Shown in pieces: positions 1 through 11,159 of a DNA stretch of 64,000 bases (its first letter is position 1; every line of letters begins with the position of its first letter). The translations under genes and the position numbers were made by a program. This stretch comes from Bothriochloa decipiens (lineage: Eukaryota > Streptophyta > Magnoliopsida > Poales > Poaceae): assembly GCA_023333625.1 (NCBI GenBank), contig CM041640.1, forward strand, positions 45,473,511 to 45,537,510, written 5' to 3'. A model generated the notes under the pieces. The model had not been told where the DNA came from. It did no database searches and worked only from the letters and a program-made list of their open reading frames with translations.

Positions 1-2430
1 TCCTGAATCAACCTCGCTCTGAAAAAACCAAGCAATCCAGCTCGATTAATTTTTCATTTTCATGCTGTTTCATTGTATTAACAATTGTTATGCAATGCAG
101 ACTTCTCATCAGAAAAGGGTAGGATGTCTTCCGTCTCTATGAGAGATTATGCATGTAGTAGGTAGCAGGAGACATCAACTTAACCTAAGAATCAACTCTA
201 CAATAGTTGAAAAAGAAACATGACTCATTCCTGCTGAAAGAAAATACTTTCTTGTGGAAAGCATGGGCGTGGGCCAGACTTGTAATTCGTAATTACCCGC
301 AAATTAAACTTCTTTGTAAATGCAGGATCACTATCTAACACCTTTGCATCTCCTTTTATATTCCATTTTACAAATTAAATTTTCTAATGTCCACGTCTGC
401 ATTGCTGATGTTGCTGGACAAGGTCACAAGAACTACCAATCTGTCGCCATGTGGCCTGGCACCATCCAACTTTTCCATCCAAAATTTATTGGTAAGAAAT
501 AGAAACCACATTAGTGTCTCCCTGCAGATGCATCAGATAGATATTACCTTAAATGATTTCACATAAGATGTAGATCAGGACAGGTAGATGAATCTGACAT
601 CAACATTATAAAAAAAATAGATGGAGGTGCATGGAAGAGACCAAGAAAGAGACAACGATGAAGTGAGAGGGTAGTTAAGCAACTGGAGGCAGCAGGTAAG
701 CAACTTAGAACAAAATATCTTTCTAGTACAGAAATTAGGAACTCCCTCATGCTATGCTGGATGAAGCTCAACCAGATTATCCAATAATATATATGTCAAT
801 CCTACTACTAGCTAGCTACTACAGCCAGGGTCCAGAGAGCACACAACACTTGCTGGGGCGAAGCAGATGCTGCCATGCATGTCCAAGTCCAACCACTCGC
901 AGCAATTTTGGATCAAGGAGAGATACAGCAACGAATAAATTTGTCATCATGAAAATTTGGCAATTTCTTGTCTATATTTCACCTCGAGCCCTCAAGCAAT
1001 GTTGTCTGATTTGTTTTGCAGATTTGCTTTTTTCTACAAAAGTTTTGCGCTGTCTGGACGGCCAAGCATTCTTTTTTACCCACACTAATGATTTAGGACC
1101 ATGTATGCATGCAACTACAGATGAAATGGTTTGTCTTGTAACAAAGAGAATAAACGAGAAAGATGGTACAGTTCTGGGCCACACGGAGAGATTTGTATTT
1201 GGAAGTTCTCCTTGTGGCCTGAACTTGTGCAAGGACAGCAGTGCACACATGGTCACCAAATACTATGCAGAATAGCGGAACTTGTTGTGAAAACATAAAC
1301 AGAAGATGCATCTAAGTCTGAACAATAGCAATAAGGTGAAGTAATGGAATATCATGACTATCAATCAAACTTTAGTCTTTATTAGTCCATACCACACTGC
1401 AACATATTAGTGGAGGAACTTGCATCTCCCTGTAGCTATTTATATGCTTGCCTGAAACTGAAACGACGATATTGCGGATTAATGCGACAATGTTGACATG
1501 CTATGATACCAAATTGTGCTTGACTAACCATTATGGCATGATCTGTCAGATCTTGCATCATCACATATACATGTTTATGGAACCGAAAGCAGCAGTGAAG
1601 AGAGGGACTACGTGGTAGGTATGCGGCATCTTCAGGATGAGCTAGCAGCTGGTTCGCATGGCCCCATATTCCACAACAGACCCCCACCAAACATTATGCA
1701 ATACAGGTCCAGCTCTCCCTCTGTGTATCTGAATACAAACAGAAACAGCCACAGGGAAGATAAAAAGGGAGGAGGAAAAATGGGACACAGGAACCAATCC
1801 ATCAGATGAAATCAATCTGCTAATAAGCTCTTCGAAAACTTACTTTGTCAGAGAAAACAAACAATAGCAGCAACAATACCAATAATTGAATTTGGATTGA
1901 TGTATCATCTTTGGATGACGAACCCTTATTGCATTGGTTCTGACATGCTTGCAATGCACGCACTAACTTGCTGCTGCATGAAAATGGCCATGCCACAAAT
2001 CTGTGCTGTGCAGTAACTTGTCGAGGTGTGAGGAGTAAAGGTGCAAGATGCAGGCCATCCACATGTATGCGAGTAACTCTCTTATCTGAACAAGTATGGT
2101 TACCTGTAAATGCATTGCTTCTCATGGACCACAAGACCACAGATCCAGCCGGCCAACTGCTCCCTCATGGGCTCCATAGTCCATCCACTTTATTTTTGAA
2201 GAAAATGTCATTTTTGTAACAGGTAACTCATGCCAGTCTTACTGAAAGTGCAAGTTTCATGCAACTCAACTCAAACCAAAGCATAATCACATGATTTTGT
2301 TCAAAAGGAACTTAAACTGAAGCTATCCACGAAAGAGTAGGGCGACCAACAAAAGTTCCCCAGCAACCTTCCAACTTGGCAGACAAAATGTGACTCAACA
2401 ATAGCATCTAATACAAAGGGTGTTACATTA
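1..2430. other. Intergenic, no gene seen
   Basis: AT-rich sequence with scattered short ORFs on both strands. None shows a recognisable domain, codon bias or splice structure. The right part (about 2430-2756) may be the 3' UTR of the minus-strand gene that follows. I see no transposon ends here. Confidence 0.5.
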
Positions 2431-2756
2431 AAAGCCAACAATGATGGTACAGACTACAAAGGTGTGTCCCAAATTGAAGGGCATCGTCTGCCTACAAGGA
2501 CAAATGGTTATAAATAGCTTTAAAAATCCAGCAAGAACGATACAGATTTCCTTGTACAATGTACCCTCAAAAGTTTATACAATTCGTGGTGCTGTTTTCA
2601 AGTCCCAGGTTGTTCGCATCAAGCTGTTGAGATGATGCCAGGATTCATTGCAGGGGCCAAGCCAATGGCACAGAAGATGATACATACATGGCACCTCACA
2701 TTCTCATGGGCTTTTGATGTTTTTCTTCCTTGTATAAGCAGTACCACCCTCAAAAA

Positions 2757-3363
2757 TCATGAGTCCTCGTCACTCTCATTGCCAAAGACAGAAAAAACTT
2801 TTGTAGCCCCCTTTGGCTTCTTGCTGGCACTGCCAAATTGAACCTGTACTTGCAATGAAAATGTGGTCAACTTAACAGTATAGGCATAAGCATTGCTGTA
2901 AATATGAAAGGTTAAACAAATTATGAAAATGACAGCTTATTTAGAGTTGCAATTATCGATGAAAAAAGTCAAGACAGTAGACGTATATAATGTGCAGATT
3001 TATACTCCTGTTTTCTATATTTTTGAACAAACAATATTACAGGTCAAACCTAAAATAATAACAAATATAGAAGGTTCTAGGAAAGCAAAATCCAATTTTT
3101 ATGGAGTCCAATTAAACAAGATTTTGCAGCAGTGGCCAAAAAATTCAACAGCATTGCAAGATTTGCCAATTGCCACTCAACATCTCAACAACTTATGGTC
3201 ATGGGAGCATATATGTCCTGAAACAAATTGAATGGTATCAAGATACCCACCTTGGAAGGAGCCATTTTGGAGAATCCAAACTTCAAGGTTCCTCGCTGAT
3301 CCTGGTTTCTAGGGGCTGCCATGTTTTTTGGTGCAACACCTTTTGTCTCTGACTTTTCTTGTT

Positions 3364-3396
<33 letters not shown>

Positions 3397-5794
3397 TCCT
3401 ATGAGCATCAGCACTGAAGCTTTGTTAAGGAAATCGCAAGCTCCATATACAACCGAAAATTCCTAATGAATAACTTCAGGATAAAAAAGAAGTCTTTGAA
3501 TTAATTATGAATGGATACAGTTGAGCAATTTTTGCCAGCTCCTTCTCTTCTCGTTGTTGTTCGCGTTTCTGCCTGTCATCACGGCTACCGCTGCTGCTCT
3601 GCATTTCTCTCATTTCTTTGAACCTCTGTACAACAATGGTATTTAGAATGGTGCACAAGAACATATATAAAAAATATCAATAAAATGCATTAAGAAAGTC
3701 AGAAGGGTGCACAAACTGGATTACCTTCCTATGATTGTGGTCATATGAGCTCAAGTGACTCTCAAATTCATGAGCCAGCTTGTACTGCTTATTGCAGAGG
3801 TTGCAAAAGAACACCTTCTGTATCTCCTTGACTTCACTGCAGATTTTGTGCTCACGCTCTGCTATGACCTGGATTGTCATGATTTGCACCAAGGAGGGAA
3901 AAGAAACCACCAAATATACAAGATACTGAAGACTCTTTTAACGGTTGATGCTATCCATTCTCACATAGCGAAATTAAAGCTAGTTACAGGCTAACTAGAC
4001 CTAGGTTTCCAGCATCAAGCACCAACAAAAGGGAAACAAAAAACCTTGAATAATGTACATAAACAAGCACCAGGTGTTAGATTGCATACCTCACGTTTCT
4101 TTATATGTTCCTCAGTCTCCTCAAGTTCAATATTCAATTTCTTTCGTTGGACGTTCTCTTCAGATGTGAAGAAATCATCTTCCTCTTGCTTCCCAACACC
4201 TAATTTTGCATCTCTGATGTCAGCTCTTATTGGCTCTAGTATACCTGCATCAGAAGAAAGAAAGGTATCCTCAGAAGGTGTAGAAGCATTATCACATATA
4301 TTAGTTGGCTGAACAATAAGAGGTGAATATTTGGTGATCAACTCTGCTCCAGGTGTAGAAAGTGACAGATCTCAAATGGAATTTCTATGCACCTAAACCT
4401 GTTATGTTTACACAAAGTGAAGCAGAACATTGGTAAAGGAAAAGGTATGTTAACATTTATGTCTTTCCAGAGGGCCCAAATTAAAAAAAACGCGCAAATG
4501 TTCAGATAAAAATATTACTGTGCCATTAATAATTATAAGGAAAATTAATAATTATAAGGAAAATGTAAGGCTTAGTAAGGTTATTGCTGAATCAAGATTA
4601 ACAACAACAGTCAACAGACATCCATTATTTCCCTGGTAAAGGAATTTTAGAAAAAAGGAGAGTGGATACTATTGATAGTATTAGAATCAATTAAACTACG
4701 AGTCAGGTGAGCTGACAAGATATTGAGGATTAAGAAGTTTACGACTAGGACATATAAGCAAACTGACTGACTGTAATCTATCCTAGCCCATAAGTCAACA
4801 ATGAAGGATATCAAGCATGGCAGGTATATGATTGCATGAACATGATGATGCCATTAGATTTAGTCCAAAAACATAACGGATCAACAATTGAGTAAAGTGG
4901 CAGAGTGCTTGCAACATGCAAGCAATGAGAAATAACGATGCTTCTATCGTTAAAAAAAAAAAGGATAATACAAGTTCCTAACCGTGAATTCTCAATTTCT
5001 ATAGTAACTGACAACCAATCGTCCTAACAGAAGGCAGCATATAGCAGCAAAAAAAAAGATACCTTGCTAGTTCTGGAAAACGTTCAGATGAAAATATTAC
5101 TGTGCCACGAATCTTCCTAAGGTTATTGCTAAAACAAGGTAGACAACAACAGGCATGCATTCTTTCCCTAGTAAAGAAACTTCGGAAAAAGAGAGCATGA
5201 ATAGCTATTGATAGAGCATTAGTATCGATCAAACTTGGAGTCACTTGAGCTGACAACATCATTGAGGCCCAAGAAGTTCATGACTGGTGTTATGTTAGAC
5301 AGATAAGCAAACTGACTGACTGTATCAAGCAGGGCAGCTATATGATTGTAGGATGCCATTAGATTTAGTTCAAAAAAGTAACCGATCAACAGCTGACTAG
5401 AGTGGCAGAATGCTTGAAACATGCCCGCGCCATGAGAATTTGACGAGTGTTCTATCATAAAAAAGAAGGATAATACAAGCTCCTAGCCGTGAATTCTCAA
5501 CTGCTACAGAAACTGACAACCAGTCATCATAAGAGAAGGCAACATATTACAGAAGCAAAAGGAAGATACTGTACCTTGCTCGTTCTTGCCGAGCCCCGTG
5601 CCAGTCTTCCATCCCATCTTCTGCAGGAGCCTGAAGCCGACGTTGGACGCGGTGAGCTGGGTGTGGACGGAGGCCTGTTCAAGCCCCTCCGTGTCGAGGT
5701 TCTCAGTGGGGCGGTGGCTCATGGGCAGCCGGAACTCCTCCAGGTCGTCGTCCTCTCCATCTAGATTCACTTGTTGACTGCCGCCTCCGCCCAT
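2757..5794 (-). CDS. G-patch and C2H2 zinc-finger protein, six coding exons
   Basis: I rebuilt this gene by splicing. Coding exons on the minus strand, in order, are 5794-5575, 4244-4090, 3868-3725, 3625-3519, 3413-3251 and 2843-2757. All introns have GT donors and AG acceptors. The exons total 876 nt, giving 291 residues plus TGA with no internal stop. The G-patch begins near residue 49 (LLQKMGWKTGTGLGKNEQG). A charged coiled-coil-like stretch covers about residues 75-145. A C2H2 finger uses C147, C150, H163 and H169 (C-X2-C-X12-H-X5-H). A basic/Glu-rich helix and nine consecutive Gln follow, and the end is acidic (NESDEDS). G-patch proteins usually bind RNA or activate DEAH helicases in splicing or ribosome assembly, so a nuclear RNA-processing role is inferred. 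The ATG at 5794 was chosen because it starts the conserved acidic leader. The exon itself runs back to an acceptor at 5833, so a 5' UTR exon lies upstream. Confidence 0.88.
4492..5590. repeat. Tandem duplication inside the first coding intron
   Basis: Two diverged direct copies sit head to tail: about 4492-5074 and 5075-5590. Both hold, in the same order, AATATTACTGTGCCA, AAGCAAACTGACTGACTGTA, GATGCCATTAGATTTAGT, AGGATAATACAAG and CCGTGAATTCTCAA. Each ends with the exon/intron boundary motif (ACCTTGCT[CA]GTTCT on the plus strand). The duplicated unit therefore included the 5' splice site and the last bases of the exon. Copy one also has a 19 bp direct repeat at about 4525-4563. Confidence 0.85.
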
Positions 5795-5833
5795 CGCCTC
5801 CTGAGGAGCTTTTCCCCACTGCCTTTTGTTCTC

Positions 5834-6180
5834 CTGCGCACAGCAACGAGGTGAGACGTACGAATTCGGTGCCGGAGCAAGCACGCAAGCGAGAGGCCGC
5901 GCGAGACATCGAGAGGGGCGGAGTGGATGTGCTGGACTGACCATGCCTGGCCCCCAAGTAGAGGAGAGGAGAGCGGGATGAGGGTACCCGTGGGGTTTCG
6001 TTGAGGTTGGGGAGGGAGCGGAACAAGCGGAGGGATGCGGGATGGGGCGCCGATCTGGGCGGATGGCGGCCGGCGGCGAGGGAGAGCACCGACGATGAGA
6101 AGGATTTGCGGCGGCGGCTCCCAGAATTCGTGCTGCGGTATGATTGGACTGCTAATTTTCCTGTCAGACATTTTGACCCA
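5834..6180 (-). promoter_or_regulatory. Probable 5' UTR intron, leader exon and promoter of the G-patch gene
   Basis: The first coding exon is preceded by a clear acceptor (TGTGCGCAG before 5833), so transcription must start further upstream. A possible donor (GG then GTACCC) lies at about 5987, which would give an intron of about 150 bp. The GC-rich block up to about 6120 would then hold the leader exon. No convincing TATA box is visible. This is inference from splice-site appearance only. Confidence 0.35.
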
Positions 6181-6199
6181 TAGAGGCATAGAGCTGGAC

Positions 6200-7265
6200 T
6201 AATTGGAAGAAGGGGGGTTGGGCTGAGAAGTCTTGGGCTGGGCCACATACGGGCTAATTGTGGATTTAGGAACATGTCGATTTTATCTTGTGGGCTGGGG
6301 CATATGCTCCAGATATGGGCCTGATGGGTTTAATGTGGGTTTAACGTTTTGGGCCAGATATGGCCATATGAGCCTGATGGTGAGGCGGATTGGAGCCTGG
6401 AGGGTGGGTGGAAGCTAAATTTTACACTTTAGAAAAAAAAATATTCATTGTTTCTTAAAAAAAAAAGGAAAAAGGAAAACCTACATTCGTTGTATTAGAT
6501 GTTCAGAATAAATTATCTGTTTACAAGAGAGTTGAGAATACAAATAAATTACACTATATAACTCATTTTTTGACCGAAAAATCAGAAACCATAAATAAAG
6601 GTTTAGTCTTTTTTTTTTTTGATGGGAAATAAAGGTTTAGTCAGGCAAATGGAGGTTACATATATTCGGATGATAAGTTTTTTTTAAGAAAAAGACAACA
6701 CACTGGAGAAGTGGAAACATCTAGACGTAAATCCTCACTAATTTTATTTTAGCTTGCTGATGATCGTTAGTGAATACCATGGCTCTGTTGGGTTCTCGAC
6801 CTGAGCATGCCGCACTCAACTTGAGAGACCACGCCACATTTGCGACGGACAAAAAATAAGGCCAATCTTCTTGGCAGCAGCCGGAGAGCAAAATAACTAC
6901 GAAGTATGGACCTGCTTGATTCGTTTTCAATTTGATCTTTGTCCAACCAAAATCATAATAGGCCAAAATTTGGGCTTATCAAAATCAAGGTATAAAATTC
7001 AAGATCGCTTTGCCATAAGTTAGAGAAAAAAAAGATATAGGTGCTAATTGATTGAGTGTCATAACAATAGTACAAAGCATTTTTCTCCTCCCTTATACAT
7101 TACAAGAAGTTTCCAAAAATTCACTAAAACTTTGACCATAGATATTAGTCTATCAATTCTTTAGCAATGCCCTAATTGATGACTAAAAGTTTTTGCTTGA
7201 TATAATTTTTTTGGTTGCGCAAAAATTAAAAGCTAAGCGATGAGGTCCTATATTCCTACGCCACA
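6200..7265. other. Intergenic, no gene seen
   Basis: This stretch separates the divergent upstream side of the G-patch gene from the 3' end of the NHL gene. It holds GGGCC-rich imperfect repeats at about 6210-6400 (GGGCTGG, GGGCC, GATATGG), poly(A)/poly(T) runs and AT-rich sequence. I see no domain-bearing ORF and no clear transposon ends. Confidence 0.5.
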
Positions 7266-7279
7266 TTGATGTGCCTCAA

Positions 7280-8062
7280 TCATCCTCCACCGTGTGTACT
7301 CTGCTCTCGCTTGGGCGTGGCAACTGGCGACGTTACTACTCCGATCTTTGCATGGCTATATCGCCTACGTGCACTTGACACTTGTGAACGCAACAAATGG
7401 CGCGAAAGCTTCAAAGGGCAGATCACCCTGACGCTTGTCTTGACCTCCCCGCCGACGACAACGAGCTCGAGCTCGAACACTCCAGCGACGCTCTCCCTCA
7501 CGAACTCGGCCACCACTCCGTCGCCACCAAGCACCACCGGCGGCGTGCCCCTGTTCTCCGATGATGCCGTCACGCGGTACAGCCCTTTCCCACGCGCCTT
7601 GGACATGCCCCACTCCGCGCTCTCGAGCCGCGCACTGGCGCGCGCGAACGTCTGGCGGCGGAACCGGAGCTCGGCGTCCAGCGGCGCCGTGCGCCAGACG
7701 CCCGTCGCGAAGTTGCGGTTGCGCACGGCGATTGACAGCGAGACGTCGTACGCGAGCGCCGTGCCGTTGGTGAGCGCGAAGCGGCTGTGGTACGCGTCCT
7801 CGACGGTCACGCGGGCGGGGAAGACGGCAAAGGTTACGACAAGCACGGCGATGAGCGTAGCGACGGCGATGGCGATGGCGAAGAGCGCCGTGATGAAGCG
7901 GCAGCAGCACTTGGTGGGGCAGCAGCATGCACCGCGGCCGTTGGTGGAGCGGCGGCTGGCACCGGAGTAGGGCCCTACGCAGATGGACCAACAGCAGCCG
8001 TCGCCGCCGCCGCCGCCGCTGCAGCAGTCGCTGCAGCCCAAGTCGCAGTCGCAGTCGCCCAT
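7280..8062 (-). CDS. NDR1/HIN1-like (NHL, LEA_2) membrane protein
   Basis: Uninterrupted single-exon ORF of 260 residues, very GC-rich as is common for intronless grass genes. The N-terminus is Cys- and Gly-rich (CCCPTKCCCR). One strong hydrophobic segment, about residues 57-81, acts as a signal anchor. The outer part has the LEA_2 pattern, including SIAVRNRN, ELRFRRQTFARA and VAEFVRESVAGVFELEL. NHL proteins are single-pass membrane proteins tied to pathogen response, hypersensitive signalling and abiotic stress; NDR1 and HIN1 are the type members. The last ~40 residues, after CPLKL, look less conserved and may be a species-specific tail. The start is supported by a TATA box about 80 bp upstream. 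The exact biological role cannot be read from sequence. Confidence 0.8.
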   Translation of the reverse strand: MGDCDCDLGCSDCCSGGGGGDGCCWSICVGPYSGASRRSTNGRGACCCPTKCCCRFITALFAIAIAVATLIAVLVVTFAVFPARVTVEDAYHSRFALTNGTALAYDVSLSIAVRNRNFATGVWRTAPLDAELRFRRQTFARASARLESAEWGMSKARGKGLYRVTASSENRGTPPVVLGGDGVVAEFVRESVAGVFELELVVVGGEVKTSVRVICPLKLSRHLLRSQVSSARRRYSHAKIGVVTSPVATPKREQSTHGGG

Positions 8063-8139
8063 GACAGCAGTCTAGGAGTCTAATCTGACTGATGATTCAC
8101 CGCCGGCGAGTTTGGTGGCCTTGCCATGTCAGGGGCGGC

Positions 8140-8152
8140 GTATATATATATG
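8140..8152 (-). promoter_or_regulatory. TATA box of the NHL gene
   Basis: On the minus strand this reads CATATATATATAC, about 80 bp upstream of the ATG at 8062 and next to GC-rich leader sequence. Position and composition fit a core promoter. Confidence 0.6.
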
Positions 8153-8589
8153 CACCCATCGCCGTGACGCCATGCCCGAACTCGAATCGGCTTCGTGCTT
8201 TCTGATCCGTGTCGGATTTGGAAGGCATACAGCCGTGGTTTCCAAATTTGGACTCACACCCGTTTGTGCTCCACAACACAAGGTGATCAATTTTCATTGC
8301 CGAGTATATATATTTTCATTGTTTGAAGCAGAGGAACAAAAAGGAAAAAAAAGTGAATGAGAGATGGAAAAAACACAAACAGTGATCATTACTTGATATC
8401 GCCAAATTCCTTGTTTAATGGCTCTGTTTGATCCAAGTGCTAGAGCTAGTTTGACCTAGTTTAAACTAAACTAGTCCAAAAATAGTCCAAAAGTATTCAA
8501 ATAGAAGGGTTAGAGTTAGTTTTTTTTAACTAGCCCATTTAAAAAAACTAGACCCAAAAAAATGATTATTTAGGCTAGTTTACTGTGGG

Positions 8590-9009
8590 GCCAAAAAGGT
8601 AATCGCTCCGGTCCTTTCCACCGCACGGGATCCAGGTACCGGTTCACGCGACGCCACTCTTCCCCTTCGCGCGTCGCGCGATGCCGCCGCCGCGCCTTTT
8701 CGCCGCCGGGGAGGTGAGTTGCCGGCCACCCTCCATGCCCCTCGCCCACCAAAGCGCGGTTGGTGGCCGTGGCCGCCACCCGGGGCACGGCTGCTGCCCG
8801 CCGCTGTGGCTGCTGCCGACCCGCGGCTGCTACCCGCCGCTGCCGGAGCCATGGAAGCGTCGCAACGATGGCGCGGCTGTGGGCGCGGTGGCCGTCGCCG
8901 TTGCTGAGTCCTGATAAATCCCAGCGTCTCGCTTCGTTCTCCCCGACACAACCACCTCCTCCTCCTGCCCCGCACGTCACAATCCATAGCACACCTCGCA
9001 AACCAAACC
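8590..9009. other. GC-rich block upstream of the cystatin fragment
   Basis: Very GC-rich sequence with overlapping ORFs in several frames on both strands, as expected from composition alone. No domain is recognisable. It may be the cystatin promoter/leader or a second captured fragment. A weak TATA-like GATAAAT sits at about 8914-8920. Confidence 0.35.
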
Positions 9010-9288
9010 ATGTCGACGAGAGTTCTGCTCCTGACGACTGCGACGACGACGCTGCTGCTCCTGCTCGTTGCCGCCGGCGCCGGCACCGCTGCGGCGGCGC
9101 ATGCGGAGCCACAGCCGCTGGCCGGCGGGTGGAGCCCGATCAAGAACGTGAGCGAACCGCACATCCAGGAGCTGGGCGGGTGGGCGGTGACGGAGCACGT
9201 GAGGCTGGCCAACGACGGGCTGAGGTTCGGCCAGGTGACAAGCGGGGAGCAGCAGGTGGTGTCCGTGATGAACTACAGGAACGTATAA
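9010..9288 (+). pseudogene. Truncated phytocystatin (5' part only)
   Basis: ORF of 92 residues. It starts with a hydrophobic signal peptide (about residues 1-30, Leu/Ala-rich). The N-terminal half of a plant cystatin follows: a GGW start of the trunk, a LGGWAVTEHV helix close to the plant-cystatin signature, and the inhibitory-loop region QQVVSVMNY. Phytocystatins block papain-type cysteine proteases with a QxVxG loop; here the loop's Gly is Val. The second half, with the strand carrying the conserved Trp, is absent because a stop follows NYRNV. A donor-like GTATAAG sits at the break, but no plausible second exon is visible before the TIR end. It is probably non-functional as an inhibitor unless spliced to something outside. 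Confidence 0.7.
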
Positions 9289-9455
9289 GCTGAAGCGCCT
9301 TTGGTTTGCTTGATCTCGGAACCTGAATGTATGCCGTGCTCCCAATGTGTCCAAGATGATGATCTGAACTAATGTACTCAACAACCTGCATTGAACTTTG
9401 ATGCAGCTTGAATGTTCCCAGTTGGATTTTGATGCAGATTCTGACTTACTACGTG

Positions 9456-9711
9456 CTCCCTCCGTCCCAAAAAGAATAACGTTATGGGATGCGTACCAGT
9501 CAAACTTTTCAATTTTGACTAAATTTATAGAAAATACGTACAATATTTTTGTCTCTAAATAAATTTGTTAAAAAACTAGATTTAAAGTTCTTTCAGATGA
9601 TACTAATTACTTAGCATAAATATTTATATATTTTAATATATAATTATAGGTATTTTAAAAATATTGACTTCACGGGAAGCGAGAATGACATTTATTTTGG
9701 GATGAAGAGAG
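9456..9711. mobile_element. Stowaway-type MITE
   Basis: Ends read CTCCCTCCGTCCCAAAA at 9456 and, inverted, CTCTCTTCATCCCAAAA from 9711. This is the usual grass Stowaway (Tc1/mariner) terminal repeat. The interior is about 75% AT and it is about 256 bp long, normal for the family. TA flanks the right end; the left target copy looks mutated. Confidence 0.75.
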
Positions 9712-9983
9712 TACAGTTCACTGATTTGGAATGCATAATATTTTAATACGTAAATAATTTATTTGTGCCATTTGTGTGTGGAGGAAGGCCACACGAGAGT
9801 ATGCCATAGTAAATCGTGCTGGGATGATGGTTTAAATAAGACAAATGATAAGAAAAGTGCATTTATTATCAAACTAGCCTATGAATCTAAACACCTCAAT
9901 GACTAGAACTAGTTTGGGCTAGTTTGAAACTAACTCTAGCCTCTAATCTCTAGCTAAGCTAGAGTGATCTAAACAGGGTCAAT

Positions 9984-11159
9984 ATCTGAAGGGCCAACAA
10001 TTTAATAAGGTAATTAAGGAAGCAGAAAACATACTATTACACCTTTTTTTCTAAACAAAATAGCAATTCTTAAGGAAACATGTACTGTTTGCAAATTATT
10101 TAAAATATTGAAAGAAAGAATTGAGGGGTCTTTTTTATATATATTTTTCTCCATAATTAATAATATTTAAATTTACATAACTATATCTATGCATATAAAT
10201 AGTTTTACTACACATGAGGGGTCTTTTCTATATATATATATATGGTTCTCCACAAACCAAATTTTGTAGTTTCATCTCACAATTTTGGAAGAATTCTTTA
10301 CTTGTATCAGATAAACATTAAATCCCTAATATGCCAGTTTCAGTGATTGTGGAGGGCTCCACGTGCATAGACATAGTGATGACATATCATGGATTATTGT
10401 GAGTTTTCTTAGTGGAACTGTAAGAAAATTGCCCAATGATTTTATAAAAAAGGAGGCAACCAATAGCTACTAGTAGTTCTATAACTATTTTCTTAAAACT
10501 AACTATGTTTTTTGTGAGTTAAACAAACTATGGTTTAATATATTGCAAAGTCAGTATATTAGTGATGCCATCATTAAACTTTTGCAATTATGCCATATCT
10601 GGTATATGTTTTCCAGCGGTACACAGTTTGATATAATGAAAGCATCTTTTACAGAACAGAGCATTCTCAGTGTTAGAAGCAGAGTGTACTTGTTCCATCA
10701 GTTATAAGTTTCCTAGCATAATGTGGTAGCCAAGAGAATATCATGACGAATCGGTACGTTCACAATGCATATGATTATTAGATAATGGAAAGAATATAAT
10801 TTGACTTCATCCTCAAAACAGAAGAATCAAGCCACATATATTACATAAAAGTTGCACATTCAAACATTCATAAAACCACGTACTTGAAAGTTCACAGAAC
10901 AACAAGCCACTTCTATTCCTTTTTCTTCAGATTGTACCCCGTGTAAGGAGCAGGAGACTTTTTAGGAATCGAGAATGATCTAAGGTCTGATAGTGACAAG
11001 GAATGAAACCAAAGCACTAGATTCATTCATTGCTGATTATTATTACTGACTCAGATTCATGGATGATGAACAAATTAAAAAGGCTGGCAGTTGGTAGCTG
11101 GTAGCTGGTAGGTGCCCGTGACGACGACGAACTCATGTAATCCAAATCCAATCACATAA
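9984..11159. other. Intergenic, no gene seen
   Basis: AT-rich sequence with short TATATA runs (about 10215-10243). The part next to 11160 (10900-11159) may be the 3' UTR of the minus-strand beta-propeller relic. No coding signal. Confidence 0.5.

Larger units (their letters stand above)
8420..9980. mobile_element. Candidate TIR element enclosing a cystatin fragment
   Basis: The left end (GGCTCTGTTTGATCC at 8420) and the inverted right end (GACCCTGTTTAGATC read from 9980) resemble each other. Both are followed by subterminal blocks rich in CTAGTTT and AACTAG, with GGCTAGTTT at about 8573 and its complement at about 9872. The trinucleotide AAT flanks both ends (8417-8419 and 9981-9983). The middle holds a GC-rich gene fragment unlike the AT-rich ends. 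This looks like a gene-capturing (Pack-type) non-autonomous DNA transposon. Two independent MITE remnants flanking a local gene is the alternative. Confidence 0.45.

Noticed and set aside
754..1275. 173-codon plus-strand ORF with an overlapping minus ORF
   Set aside because: No domain, no codon bias, AT-rich composition; overlaps equally long ORFs in other frames. Treated as chance.
7266..8083. ORFs overlapping the NHL gene in other frames
   Set aside because: Composition shadows; only the 260-codon frame has a membrane segment and LEA_2 pattern.
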